NCBI GenBank assembly: GCA_003635315.1
Contig: PYJD01000031.1
Coordinates: 62,001-126,000, forward strand
Direction: 5' to 3'
DNA: 64,000 nt
Origin: Candidatus Poribacteria bacterium
Lineage (GTDB): Bacteria; Poribacteria; WGA-4E; WGA-3G
Shown here: positions 1-8,641 of the stretch, piece after piece
How positions within the stretch are numbered: position 1 is the first letter of the stretch
How the letters are laid out: every line of letters starts with the position of its first letter
Made by a program: the position numbers and the translations under genes
The notes under the pieces: model-generated
Database searches by the model: none
What the model was told of the DNA's origin: nothing
What the model saw: only the letters and a program-made list of their open reading frames with translations

Positions 1-60
1 AGTTAAAATCTGACAGTTTCATTTAAAGGTAAATAGGAATGAAAACATAAGGATGGATAC

Positions 61-1074
61 TTAGGATAGGTGACCATCAAATAGAGAAGGTTGAGTATGG
101 GTTGTGTAACCAAAATATTTATATGCAGCCTCAGTTGCAACACGTCCACTTGGGGTAAGCATAATAAATCCTTCTTTTATATAATGGGGTTCATATACTT
201 CTTCGATAGTTCTTTCATCTTCACTGAGTGCAACAGCTAAAGCCTTTTTCCCTGCTCTCCCTTTAAACTTTTCAATAAGTGCTTGAAAATATGCGTAGTC
301 CTGAGCATCTAACCCGCGCTCATCAATCCCAAAAAACTCCAATGCTTCTTCAACAACCTCGAGTGTTAGGACACCTTCACTTTTCACCTCTGCATAATCT
401 CGCACGTTAGCAAGGAGTTTATTTGCTGTCCGCATGGTTCCGCGTGAACGAAGTGCCAAGGCATATTCTGCATCTTCGTGGATTTCGATATTCAGTTTTC
501 CACTGTTGATCCGTATAGCTTGTTGTAAATCTTCAGGTTCATAATAATCGAGATGAATATGTATTCCAAACCTTGCACGAAAGGGTCCAGCCAATAATCC
601 TTCCCGTGTTGTTGCTCCAACAAGCGTAAACTGGGAGATTTCAACCTGAACAACATCAGAACCTGGACCTTGACCAATAGATAAATCAAGAACAAAATCC
701 TCAAGAACGGGATAGAGGGATTCTTGAACATTTACCTTCATTCTATGTATTTCGTCAATGAATAAAATGTCTCCTTTCTCAAGGTTAGTCAATGTTGTTG
801 CTAAATCGAGACGTTCCATTACAGTTCCAATAGCTTGTTTGAAGTTAGTTCCGAATTCATTTGAGATGATTTTTGCAAGCGTTGTTTTGCCAAGTCCTGG
901 AGGACCAACGAGTAAAACGTGCTCAATCACATCACTTCGTGTTTTTGCAGCTTCAATGTGAATCCGTAACTGTTCCTTAGCTTGATCCTGTCCGATAAAT
1001 TCACTCAATGTTTCAGGACGTAGACTATATCCCAATTCATCTTCAGTAGTATCGTGAATATCGTATTTTTCCAT
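61..1074 (-). CDS. ruvB: Holliday junction branch migration helicase RuvB
   Basis: Hexameric AAA+ motor that, with RuvA, drives branch migration of Holliday junctions in the cytoplasm. The 337-residue length is normal for the family. The Walker A motif GPPGLGKTT is at residues 57-65 and the Walker B FIDEIHR at about 105-111. The sensor-type segment LVGATTREG and the GPFRARFG stretch follow, then the winged-helix C-terminal domain with the RuvB-type segment ending in TPSGRVA. It is the last gene of a yebC-ruvC-ruvA-ruvB run on the minus strand, 71 bp after ruvA. The ATG at 1074 fits the usual RuvB N-terminus. Identification is secure. Confidence 0.98.
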   Translation of the reverse strand: MEKYDIHDTTEDELGYSLRPETLSEFIGQDQAKEQLRIHIEAAKTRSDVIEHVLLVGPPGLGKTTLAKIISNEFGTNFKQAIGTVMERLDLATTLTNLEKGDILFIDEIHRMKVNVQESLYPVLEDFVLDLSIGQGPGSDVVQVEISQFTLVGATTREGLLAGPFRARFGIHIHLDYYEPEDLQQAIRINSGKLNIEIHEDAEYALALRSRGTMRTANKLLANVRDYAEVKSEGVLTLEVVEEALEFFGIDERGLDAQDYAYFQALIEKFKGRAGKKALAVALSEDERTIEEVYEPHYIKEGFIMLTPSGRVATEAAYKYFGYTTHTQPSLFDGHLS

Positions 1075-1145
1075 TTGATTCCTGGTCGTATATACTCAGT
1101 GTTGTGTATGGGAATAATGTATTGAAATGAAATTATGTTCCATAT

Positions 1146-1742
1146 TTAATTTCGGATATATCGGAGGGCTTCTTTCATTAAGGCATCTCGTTCAGTAGAT
1201 TCCCCAAGTGATTTTTGTGCTTTCTCAACGGCTTGTTCTGCCTCAATGGATGATGCACCAAGATTGATGAGGACATCTATGACCGCTTGATGGTCGGAAC
1301 CAGCCGTGAGTACTTCGACCTTCTCTTCTAATTTTATTTTCGCTATTTTCTTTTTTAATTTCAGAATTAATAACTGGGCAACTTCTGTACTAACCCGTGG
1401 AACACGCATCAACACAGGTATATTATCCCGCATAACTGCTTGCTGGAATTGGGTTGGTGATAGTCTCGTCACAATATTCTGTGCTAATGCAGGTCCAACG
1501 CCTTTCACTGTCAATGCCAATTTAAAGATTCTTAACTCATCTCTTGAAGTAAATCCGTAGAGTTTTATGTCGTTATCTCTACTCTGACTGTAATGCGTGT
1601 AAAACGATATCGGTTCACCCACAGTTGGTAATTCATCGACCGTTCGCGGAGCAACTTCAACCAAATAACCTATACCGTTAACATCAACTACGACATCTTT
1701 TTCACCTATATCGAGGAGCGTACCATTGACATAAGCTATCAT
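1146..1742 (-). CDS. ruvA: Holliday junction DNA-binding protein RuvA
   Basis: Tetrameric junction-binding subunit that loads RuvB onto Holliday junctions. The 198 residues show the N-terminal OB-fold (starting MIAYVNGTL, with the family-typical GIGYLVEV), a helix-hairpin-helix region (LTVKGVGPALAQNIV) and the short C-terminal domain III that contacts RuvB (LINLGASSIEAEQAV...ALRYIRN). The start codon overlaps the ruvC stop by 4 bases, so the two are probably translationally coupled. No oddities seen. Confidence 0.97.
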   Translation of the reverse strand: MIAYVNGTLLDIGEKDVVVDVNGIGYLVEVAPRTVDELPTVGEPISFYTHYSQSRDNDIKLYGFTSRDELRIFKLALTVKGVGPALAQNIVTRLSPTQFQQAVMRDNIPVLMRVPRVSTEVAQLLILKLKKKIAKIKLEEKVEVLTAGSDHQAVIDVLINLGASSIEAEQAVEKAQKSLGESTERDALMKEALRYIRN

Positions 1743-2275
1743 ACTGAAGTGTTATCCTTTTTATCTACAGTGAGTTTTGCTGAAATTGATTCTTTCAAGT
1801 GCAGGAGTTTATGAGAACGAGCATGGCATATTGCTAATGCTAATGCATCTGCAGCGTGGTCAGGTTTAGGCAATTCTTTCAACTTCAATAAGGCTTGTAC
1901 CATTCTCTGTACTTGTATTTTTTCTGCCTTACCATACCCCACTACGGATTGTTTAACTTGTAAGGGAGTATATGTAGTTACAGGTGAATTTGTATTTGCA
2001 CCTGCTAATTTTACTATACCCTTTACTTCACCAACAACAATGGCACTGTTTACATTCTTATTGAAGAATATATCTTCAAGCACCACCTCGTCAACCTTAA
2101 ACTGATCTATCAGTTCAATTATGGTATCGTAGATTGTTTTCAATCGTAGCTCAGATATTTCTTTGGAACTGGTCTTGATATGACCATAGTGAAGTGGCTG
2201 TACTTTGTTGGTAATAGATTTTACGATACCGTATCCTGTATTTGCGATTCCAGGGTCGATTCCAAGAATAATCAT
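1739..2275 (-). CDS. ruvC: Crossover junction endodeoxyribonuclease RuvC
   Basis: Dimeric resolvase that nicks Holliday junctions symmetrically. The RNase H-like fold's acidic residues are visible: D7 in ILGIDPGIANTGYG, E67 in VVLEDIFF, and the D139/D143 pair in PDHAADALALAIC. The 178-residue length is normal. It lies 16 bp after the yebC-family gene and overlaps ruvA by 4 bp. The gene ends with TGA, which is useful evidence that UGA is an ordinary stop in this genome. Confidence 0.97.
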   Translation of the reverse strand: MIILGIDPGIANTGYGIVKSITNKVQPLHYGHIKTSSKEISELRLKTIYDTIIELIDQFKVDEVVLEDIFFNKNVNSAIVVGEVKGIVKLAGANTNSPVTTYTPLQVKQSVVGYGKAEKIQVQRMVQALLKLKELPKPDHAADALALAICHARSHKLLHLKESISAKLTVDKKDNTSV

Positions 2276-2291
2276 CGAGGTGTATCCCTAA

Positions 2292-3038
2292 TTAGGCTGC
2301 TGCTTCAAGAATATCATCAGGGATATCAAAGTTTGCATAAACCTTTTGTACATCATCAAGTTCATCCAAGGCATCCATCAACTTTACCATCCGTTCAGCT
2401 TCTTTTCCCTCAAGCTTTACTGTATTCTGAGGTATCATACTCAGTTCAGCTAATTGCACGTCTGCATCGGTGGATTGGATCGCTGTAACAACATTGTCAA
2501 ACTGATCGAATGGAGTAATAATTTCAAATGCATCATCTAAAGAAGTAATATCTTCTGCACCAGCATCTGCTGCAACCAAAAACAGATCATCCTCTTCGAT
2601 AGTATTTGCGTCGACAACAATCAAACCACATTTGTCGAACCCCCATGCAACACAACCTCGTTCTCCGATTCTCCCTTCATATTTCCCTAATGTGTGACGT
2701 ACTTCAGCGATTGCACGATTCTTGTTATCCGTAATAACCTCAATCATTAAGGCTACCCCACCTGGACCATATCCTTCATATACAACTTCTTCAATGGATT
2801 CACCCTCAAGATCTCCTGTTCCCCGAAGCACTGCTTTCTCAATGTTATCACTTGGAACATTACTGGATTTCGCTGCTGCAATAGCGGTTCTTAAACGAGG
2901 ATTCATGTCAATATCACCGCCACCTAAACGTGCGGCAGCTGTTATCTCTTTGACTAATTTTGAAAATAGTTTTCCTCGTTTTGAGTCGTTTGCTGCTTTC
3001 TTATGTTTTATTGTTGACCATTTAGAGTGTCCTGACAT
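2292..3038 (-). CDS. yebC: YebC/PmpR family (TACO1-like) regulatory protein
   Basis: 248-residue member of the YebC/TACO1 family. Relatives act as DNA-binding regulators or as factors that help ribosomes through difficult stretches; which role applies here cannot be told from sequence. The signature N-terminus MSGHSKWSTIKHKKAAND is present, followed by GKLFSKLVKEI, the PSDNIEKAV segment and the acidic C-terminal half with DDVQKVYANFDIP. An AAAGGAAA ribosome-binding site precedes the ATG. It heads the yebC-ruvCAB run, an arrangement found in many bacteria. Confidence 0.96.
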   Translation of the reverse strand: MSGHSKWSTIKHKKAANDSKRGKLFSKLVKEITAAARLGGGDIDMNPRLRTAIAAAKSSNVPSDNIEKAVLRGTGDLEGESIEEVVYEGYGPGGVALMIEVITDNKNRAIAEVRHTLGKYEGRIGERGCVAWGFDKCGLIVVDANTIEEDDLFLVAADAGAEDITSLDDAFEIITPFDQFDNVVTAIQSTDADVQLAELSMIPQNTVKLEGKEAERMVKLMDALDELDDVQKVYANFDIPDDILEAAA

Positions 3039-3313
3039 AATCTGTTTCCTTTCTTATAATCCTTTCCACAACATGGAAAATGTCTGTCCAAAGGTATATA
3101 CTGAATAGCACGGTGGAGTTAGAATAATACATTTTTAGTATATCATAAAATGGTAAGTTATTCAAAGAAATTACATTTTGAATCAGATATAGTTCATCTC
3201 ACTACACCATTTATGGATGGATGATATTGGTGGTTTTGGATTTATTATAGGAATCAAAACCGAATCTAATCTTTTACTGAGAATGCGTCGTTTTTACATC
3301 ATACATATAATAA

Positions 3314-3476
3314 TACCATATCTAATTGACAAGTATCATTCCGATTCTTGAGTTTCTTTGTAGGAGTGACATCCTGATCGCGACCAGAGGTCGCTCCTAC
3401 AGAAGAGAGTGTTGTATTCCGACAAACGAATCGCGACCAAAGGTCGCTCCTACAGAAGAGAGTGTTGTATATGGTA
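3314..3476. repeat. MITE-like palindromic element with TAA flanks (copy 1)
   Basis: This 163-bp element fills most of the 3039-3486 gap between the PAP2-like gene and yebC. It begins TACCATATCTAA, ends ATATGGTA, and is flanked on both sides by TAA (3311-3313 and 3477-3479). Inside are two copies of a 'GGTCGCTCCTACAGAAGAG' block facing a 'TAGGAGTGAC' block, giving strong hairpin potential. It belongs to the same family as 7999-8537 and 55998-56152. The rest of the gap (3039-3310) is the yebC upstream region; I see no gene in it. Confidence 0.75.
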
Positions 3477-3486
3477 TAACATTTTC

Positions 3487-4089
3487 TTACTGCAGAAAAT
3501 GAAAAACAAGCGCGGTATTGATAATTGCCAATAAAGTGCCTACCACTGTCTGAAGGAAGGTGTGTCTTTCTCTGTAGATTCTTGCCCATGCAATTAAAGG
3601 AATGAGAAGAAAAAACCAGATGAAACTGGTATTTACAAGGAATACCAGCACCATAATACAACCGGTTGTTACACTGGTATGAAAACTGATTTTCCAGAGT
3701 GGGGTAATTGCAGAGAATACTATGCTATTTGCTATAAATGCAATACAAGCAAGAATGATCTTTTGCGCCGCACCAATCTTATATAGGATTACTGTTCCAA
3801 GAATCATACTTAAAACAATAAAACATAAAGGGATTATCCTCTCTTCTTTGGCATGAAGATGTAAATTCCCCACCTTCGAAAACTTTACTAATAGTACGAT
3901 GCCAAGTATTGGGAGAATTGTAACAAATAGAGTGACAATCCCTAACCAAAGTAACACATCCTGACTTGTCATCGCATGCTTCTGAATAACGATGACAGCC
4001 GTTACAATTGGTACAATAAACGGACTAAAAGCGACAGACGTGCCCAACGCTACCCATTCGGGAAAAGCCGAGAATGTCTTCTGATACAT
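3487..4089 (-). CDS. PAP2-like integral membrane protein
   Basis: 200-residue, very hydrophobic protein with about six predicted membrane segments. The C-terminal half resembles the PAP2 phosphatase superfamily. It has a KISFHTSVTTG segment where PAP2 enzymes carry the S-x-H motif, and ARIYRERHTFLQTVVGTLL, matching the third PAP2 motif (R-x5-H-x3-D, with Q where Asp is usual). The first PAP2 motif (K-x6-RP) is not obvious, so catalysis is doubtful. The start ATG overlaps the stop of the upstream double peroxiredoxin (TAATG), so the two are probably translated together. What a selenoprotein and a lipid-phosphatase-like membrane protein share is not apparent. Confidence 0.6.
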   Translation of the reverse strand: MYQKTFSAFPEWVALGTSVAFSPFIVPIVTAVIVIQKHAMTSQDVLLWLGIVTLFVTILPILGIVLLVKFSKVGNLHLHAKEERIIPLCFIVLSMILGTVILYKIGAAQKIILACIAFIANSIVFSAITPLWKISFHTSVTTGCIMVLVFLVNTSFIWFFLLIPLIAWARIYRERHTFLQTVVGTLLAIINTALVFHFLQ

Positions 4090-5096
4090 TAGTTCGTTTG
4101 TTGTGATTTGATGAAGTTTACTAAATCAGATCCTTGTGTTTCTGGTTTTACATCTTTGTCAATTTGGATTATCTTACCAGATTTATCAATTACAATAGTG
4201 ATTCGATTGAACCGTCCTTCTAACTTATCAGTTGCTCCAAACAGTAATGCAAGATTTCTACCAGTGTCTAACAATAATGGAAAGTTCAATTTATTCTCTT
4301 CAGAGAATTTTTGATGGGATTCAGCATCATTAGGAGTGATTCCAAAAGCTTGAATATCTTGCTGATCAAGATGACTCGACTCATCACGGAGCGAGCAGAC
4401 TTGAACCGTTCAGCTACGACCAAAATCACGGGGATAGAAGACTAATGCGACATGTTTCTTATCCTTGAGTTTGCTGAGTTGGTATTGCTTTTCTTCACTG
4501 TCAAAGGCAATAAACTCTGGTGCCATCTCTCCTACTTCAATTTTTGGCAGGACATTTCCCAGCATTTTGACTACATCTTCACCATGTGTTCTCACTTTGA
4601 CGTCTTTATCAATTGCGCGAATATATCCCGCTTTATCAATGATAAATGTGACTCTATTTGAAGCATTGAATCTTTCCATTATCCCACTATACTGTTTGCT
4701 AACATCAAACTCAGTATCGGCAAGTAATGAAAAACCGAAATTTTCATCATCTCTGAACTTCTTGTGTGATTCAACGGTATCAACACTCACGCCAAATACA
4801 ACAGTTCCAGTTTTTTCTATTTCGCTCAATTTATCCCGGAGCGATTGTAGTTCAGCAGTTCAACCACCGGTAAAATCTTTTGGATAAAAGGCAAGTACGA
4901 CGTTTTTCTTACCTAAGAATTCTGTGAGATTACGTTCTGTTCCTGTTTCATCTTTTAGTGTGAAATTAGGTGCAACCATCCCAACTTCAAGCTCTTTATT
5001 ATTTTCCACTTCATTCTCCGCTAAAGCTAATGGAATCAAAAGTATGGTAATTAAAACGAGGATACAAACATAACGGGTAGACATAAAATGATACAT
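4089..5096 (-). CDS. Secreted two-domain peroxiredoxin, putative double selenoprotein (two in-frame UGA)
   Basis: Read through two TGA codons, this is one 335-residue protein; conventional translation breaks it into three fragments in the same frame. Residues 1-26 are a signal peptide (ending LIPLALA). Domain 1 (about 36-175) has FYPKDFTGG-UGA-TAEL with UGA at residue 79. Domain 2 (about 185-335) has FYPRDFGRS-UGA-TVQVCSLRD with UGA at residue 229. Both UGAs sit exactly where AhpC/BCP-type peroxiredoxins have the peroxidatic Cys of FYP-x4-C-T. Domain 2 keeps a Cys five residues later (the BCP resolving-Cys position); domain 1 has Gln there. Known: Sec-containing peroxiredoxins exist. Inference: a periplasmic hydroperoxide reductase with two Sec sites. 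An AGAGG ribosome-binding site lies 9 bp before the ATG. The TAA stop overlaps the next gene's ATG. Confidence 0.88.
4374..4396 (-). promoter_or_regulatory. SECIS-like hairpin after UGA-229
   Basis: Beginning 17 nt from the U of the second UGA, GCUCG pairs with CGAGU. The helix can continue CUC/GAG past a single bulged U, leaving a 6-nt apical loop CGUGAU that contains GU. A bulged U and an apical GU are hallmarks of the E. coli SECIS, although here the bulge is on the 3' side. The 5' arm (UCGCUCCG) matches the first hairpin. A competing hairpin GAUGA/UCAUC overlaps it. Confidence 0.6.
4817..4850 (-). promoter_or_regulatory. SECIS-like hairpin after UGA-79
   Basis: Starting 13 nt from the U of the first UGA (counting it as 1), the mRNA can fold with CUA/UAG as a lower helix, a small CAA/AA internal loop, a perfect 6-bp helix UCGCUC/GAGCGA and an 11-nt loop CGGGAUAAAUU containing GG. 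Position and size fit bacterial SECIS elements, which lie within the coding sequence just downstream of the UGA. The fold was read by eye; no energy was computed. Confidence 0.65.
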
Positions 5097-5216
5097 CTTT
5101 TAATTCCTCTAAATAGTTATTTTTATCAGATTGTCGTTATAGATTTTATAATAACGCATAACACCTTATTCTATAAGTATACTTTCTCTCAATCTGAATG
5201 TCAATTTCACGTTAAT

Positions 5217-6080
5217 TTATGAAGAGATAATTCCTTTCTCTATTAACCACATCTTTAAGGGAACATCATCATCTTTGGGTGAAAAATGACCATTTGCATT
5301 TGTGCCACCGCCGAGAAGTTGTTGTCGAATAGGATCGTTCTGAGCGAAGATATCATCCGGTATTGTCATATCATCTTTGCTGCGTAACCACCGATAACCG
5401 TACCCATAGAACAGTCCTTTCCGAGTGATGTCAGAGTCGTTTTCACTTCTGGCATGCCAAATTCGTCTGTCAAAAAATACCGCATCTCCCGGTTTACAAC
5501 AGATTGGGGTTGCACCTTCTGGAAGTGCACCATTATCCGGTCTATTGAATTTATCCCAGAGATGACTGCCTGGGATAACATAGAAGTTGCCACGTCCCGG
5601 TTCTGAACAATCCGATAGCCAATAAACGATCTTAATGGATAGACGTGGTCGAGGTGAACTTTCGATTTCAACGTTTACACGTCCACTATCTTGGTGCCAG
5701 CCGAGTGGACCTGTCTTACCACGTAATTCCTCTGATCTTGGAGGTGTAATGATGAAATGACTATGGTATGAATAGATATTCCAGCCTAAGATACCCCATA
5801 CCTTTGGAAATGTCTTATACCAATCTAAAATGTTTATAAATGCTTGATCTCTCCCAAGAAAATTTGGATAGAAGAAATTATCATGAGGTGTTAACTGTCT
5901 TTTTGTATATGGATCGTATTCCGCATCTAAATGACCTTTATAGATCGTATCAGTAAGTTCTTCTAATTGTACTACGACATCTAAAGGAAGAGCATCCTCA
6001 ACAATAATATATCCATTAACATTTAAACTGTTAAGTTGCTCTTCTGTGATTTGATGCTGGATATGACGTTCATCAAGCAT
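5217..6080 (-). CDS. Phytanoyl-CoA dioxygenase (PhyH) family protein
   Basis: 287-residue Fe(II)/2-oxoglutarate dioxygenase of the PhyH family. The jelly-roll metal triad is visible: H129 and D131 in GWHQDSGR, and H209 in DRRIWHARSEN. R220 is a candidate 2-oxoglutarate-binding Arg. The N-terminus ITEEQLNSLNVNGYIIVEDALP is the usual helix of the family. It shares strand with, and sits 22 bp after, the Gfo/Idh/MocA gene, so the two may form an operon that modifies a small metabolite. The substrate cannot be predicted; such genes are abundant in Poribacteria. Confidence 0.88.
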   Translation of the reverse strand: MLDERHIQHQITEEQLNSLNVNGYIIVEDALPLDVVVQLEELTDTIYKGHLDAEYDPYTKRQLTPHDNFFYPNFLGRDQAFINILDWYKTFPKVWGILGWNIYSYHSHFIITPPRSEELRGKTGPLGWHQDSGRVNVEIESSPRPRLSIKIVYWLSDCSEPGRGNFYVIPGSHLWDKFNRPDNGALPEGATPICCKPGDAVFFDRRIWHARSENDSDITRKGLFYGYGYRWLRSKDDMTIPDDIFAQNDPIRQQLLGGGTNANGHFSPKDDDVPLKMWLIEKGIISS

Positions 6081-6102
6081 CTATAGTTCTCCTTCTTATA
6101 TA

Positions 6103-7053
6103 CTATGGAAGTGGTCCTTCTATTTGGTCAACAAGTCGTATTGAATGGATTACATCCCGCAGATCCGTGAGTGGAACTGTCTTATTTCTCACGGAATCAA
6201 CGAAATGTTGATGCATCGTGAGTACACCTTCATAACTCGGTGAATCGCGTTCATCAACACCATCAACTTCCCATCCACCCATGACATGTCTGTTATTATT
6301 CTCATGGATCTCAATTTCTTCGGGTATTTTCATATAACAGCCTATACCAACACCATGTAATTCAGACCTTAAGACCCGTCCGCCGGATGCTCTGTTACCA
6401 AAGACGACACCTGTGACATTGTTATCAAACCGTACAAATGCTGTATAGAAGTTCCGTTGTTCTGCATTGAATGTATCTCGATGTGCAGTGACTTCAACGG
6501 GTTCACCACCAGCCATATACCTTAACAGATCAACAACATGGCAAACATCGTTCCATAGTGTAGTGGTAAACTCACGGTTTCCACCGATCATCTGTTTATT
6601 AAATGTTGTTACTGCCAATGAAACCGGACCTTTTTCAGCAACGCGTCGCATGGCTTCTCGTGTAACAGCAGCGAATCTTCTTTGGAACCCAACCATACAG
6701 TAGACATCATTTGCAACGGCAGCTTCCATTAGTTGTTGAGTTTCATCGCTTGTTGCCCCAGGTGGTTTTTCAATGAATAGATGTTTTCCAGCATTTAGAC
6801 AATCGAGTGCCGGTTGTAAAATCCACTTTTCATTCATCACACAGTAGACAACATCCAAATCCAACGTATCCAACATTTTTCTGTGATCAGTGAATGTATG
6901 TGGAAATTCGTACTTTTGTGCAACCTGATTTAACTTTCCTTCATCCAGTTCACATGCGGCAGACATTTCCACGTCATCCTCAAGTCGGTTGACACTTGGA
7001 TAATGTGCTCCTTGACTTCGACCACCAGCACCAATAAATCCCGCTTTTAGCAT
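6103..7053 (-). CDS. Gfo/Idh/MocA family NAD(P)-dependent oxidoreductase
   Basis: 316 residues. An N-terminal Rossmann fold carries the nucleotide-binding GFIGAGGRSQGAH (residues 5-17) and the family EKP motif at 95-97 (LFIEKPPGA). A C-terminal alpha/beta domain with the FNKQMIGG...DVCHVVDLLRYM region follows, D-x3-H being the usual catalytic stretch. Members oxidise or reduce sugars, inositols or related compounds. It lies directly upstream of the PhyH gene and probably shares its transcript. Substrate unknown. Confidence 0.9.
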   Translation of the reverse strand: MLKAGFIGAGGRSQGAHYPSVNRLEDDVEMSAACELDEGKLNQVAQKYEFPHTFTDHRKMLDTLDLDVVYCVMNEKWILQPALDCLNAGKHLFIEKPPGATSDETQQLMEAAVANDVYCMVGFQRRFAAVTREAMRRVAEKGPVSLAVTTFNKQMIGGNREFTTTLWNDVCHVVDLLRYMAGGEPVEVTAHRDTFNAEQRNFYTAFVRFDNNVTGVVFGNRASGGRVLRSELHGVGIGCYMKIPEEIEIHENNNRHVMGGWEVDGVDERDSPSYEGVLTMHQHFVDSVRNKTVPLTDLRDVIHSIRLVDQIEGPLP

Positions 7054-7998
7054 TGGTATACCTCTTCAATATAGCTTTGAACTTAAAGGTATTTTATATG
7101 ATGGTTTCATTTATTGCAAGTGGTTTCCCTTATATAGAACTGTATAAAAGACATTCCCGTCCCATATCAAAGTGGCTATTATGATGCACTCGTAATGGGA
7201 ACTAATTAAATAGAATTCGTATGCTATTTTTTTAAATTTTTAGGTTTACCACATTTCACATATGTTATATTTATTATTTATTTAGTTAAAAATGTTACAC
7301 TTTTTGACACATTGTGTGTCATTAGTAAAACGGCTGTCCGCCCTGTCACAGTCTATGTTCATCGGTGTTTTTTTTAGAATTATAAAAATTCTTAAATTGT
7401 GTAATTTTGTGTCTTTCTTCTTTTTTATTTTTTATATTTTGGGAATATTTATTACAGACATTTTTAATACGTTTTCTAAATGATAATATCTCATTATTGG
7501 AACATAACCTTTTAGGGTGTATCCAATTAGATAACATCCCCATGCAGCTATTTTTCTTAGAAATAGTATAGGTGATGCTGTATTTGTATTTAAAATTAAT
7601 TTGAGTGTATTGGATAGTCATTAGATAGTTTTCTGTATTTGTGTAAAAAGTTACGAAATCGTAACTTTTTTCTGTCACACCAATTTTTTTATAGTCGCTG
7701 TTATGTCTGTCCCTATCTATGCTTACAGCCAATTTACGAATTTCTGTAAAAAAATAAAAAAGTTCTCTTGATAGATTTCTTTTCATTTTATTTCCCTATA
7801 AGCTGTGTGAGATTGACATTTATAAAACTGTGTATATTTTCTTTAATCATAATGATTTATCTTCTATTAAGTATTAGTATGCGTATAATATTTATTCTCT
7901 ATATGTTATTGTAACGTATATTTCCTCTTGTGTCAATCTCTTTTCGTATATGTGATGTCTGTATTTAAAAATTCTTCAATTTACTTTTTTAAAACTAA
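7054..7998. other. AT-rich intergenic region, no convincing gene
   Basis: Very AT-rich stretch between two gene blocks. It holds the 36-bp palindrome-containing motif at 7288-7323 described separately, a T8 run near 7367, and many short open frames with biased K/N/I/Y composition that I take as chance. No tRNA or rRNA was recognised. Confidence 0.6.
7288..7323. repeat. Palindrome-containing 36-bp motif, inverted twin of 27381-27414
   Basis: Contains GACACA-TTG-TGTGTC (a perfect 6-bp dyad with 3-bp centre) preceded by TGTTACACTTTTT. Nearly the same ~33 bp, with one central mismatch (T/C), occurs on the opposite strand at 27381-27414, while the flanks differ completely. This is the pattern of an operator or a small mobile-element remnant rather than chance. 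Confidence 0.6.
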
Positions 7999-8537
7999 TA
8001 CCATTTCTAAATAATGGTAGGACATTATTCATAAATCGGTTCTCAGAGGACAACTCTCTCTTCTGTAGGAGCGACCTCCTGGTCGCGACCTACAAAAAAA
8101 CTCAAGAAGATGTCTGTTTTTTAATTTTTTCATTTTATTTTTAAAACTAATACCATTTCTAAATAATGATAGGACATTATTTCATAAATCGGTTGTCCGA
8201 GGACAACTCTCTCTTCTGTAGGAGCGACCTCCTGGTCGCGACCTACAAAAAAACTCAAGAAGATGTCTGTTTTTTAATTTTTTCATTTTATTTTTAAAAC
8301 TAATACCATTTCTAAATAATGGTAGGACATTATTCATAAATCGGTTCTCAGAGGACAACTCTCTCTTCTGTAGGAGCGACCTCCTGGTCGCGACCGGGAG
8401 GTCGCTCCTACAGAAGAGTTGTGGGATGCGAACATCCTACAAAAGAGGTGTGGGATGTGAATATATGTTGAGCCAATAGAAAATGTTGTATTAATTTTAT
8501 TGTTCACTATAAGACACCTATTCATATAGAAATGGTA
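7999..8537. repeat. Composite MITE-like element with about three 152-bp tandem units
   Basis: Three tandem units begin at about 7991, 8143 and 8296 (period 152-153 bp). Each has TACCATTTCTAA, an 'ATAAATCGGTT' block and 'CTTCTGTAGGAGCGACCTCC'. The outer ends are TACCATTTCTA at 7999 and AAATGGTA at 8537, with TAA on both outer sides (7996-7998, 8538-8540). In the last unit a perfect 22-bp inverted repeat (8363-8384 with 8397-8418) forms a long hairpin around GGTCGCGACC. It looks like one inserted element amplified internally. Confidence 0.75.
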
Positions 8538-8557
8538 TAATTTTAGAATTGAACATG

Positions 8558-8586
8558 TTGATTTAATCTCACTTTTATGATAATGT
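8558..8586 (+). promoter_or_regulatory. Possible sigma-70 promoter for the NhaC-type gene
   Basis: TTGATT (8558-8563), a 17-bp spacer and TAATGT (8581-8586). It would start transcription near 8593, about 50 bp before the gene's start. Both boxes are imperfect and the region is AT-rich, so this is tentative. Confidence 0.3.
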
Positions 8587-8641
8587 ATCTGAAATCCATT
8601 CAACAATTTTTACCTAACCAACGAATACTTATGAGGATATT

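Noticed and set aside
3299-3661. 120-codon open frame on the minus strand
   Set aside because: It runs through the MITE-like repeat and overlaps the PAP2-like gene in another frame.
4089-5096. Peroxiredoxin as an ordinary pseudogene with two nonsense mutations
   Set aside because: Both stops are UGA, both at the same catalytic position, the frame is otherwise open for 335 codons, and each is followed by a hairpin at SECIS distance.
7346-7786. 146-codon open frame on the minus strand
   Set aside because: Located in very AT-rich DNA, with composition dominated by K, N, I, Y and no recognisable domain; a weak AGGGA precedes it, but chance is the simpler reading.
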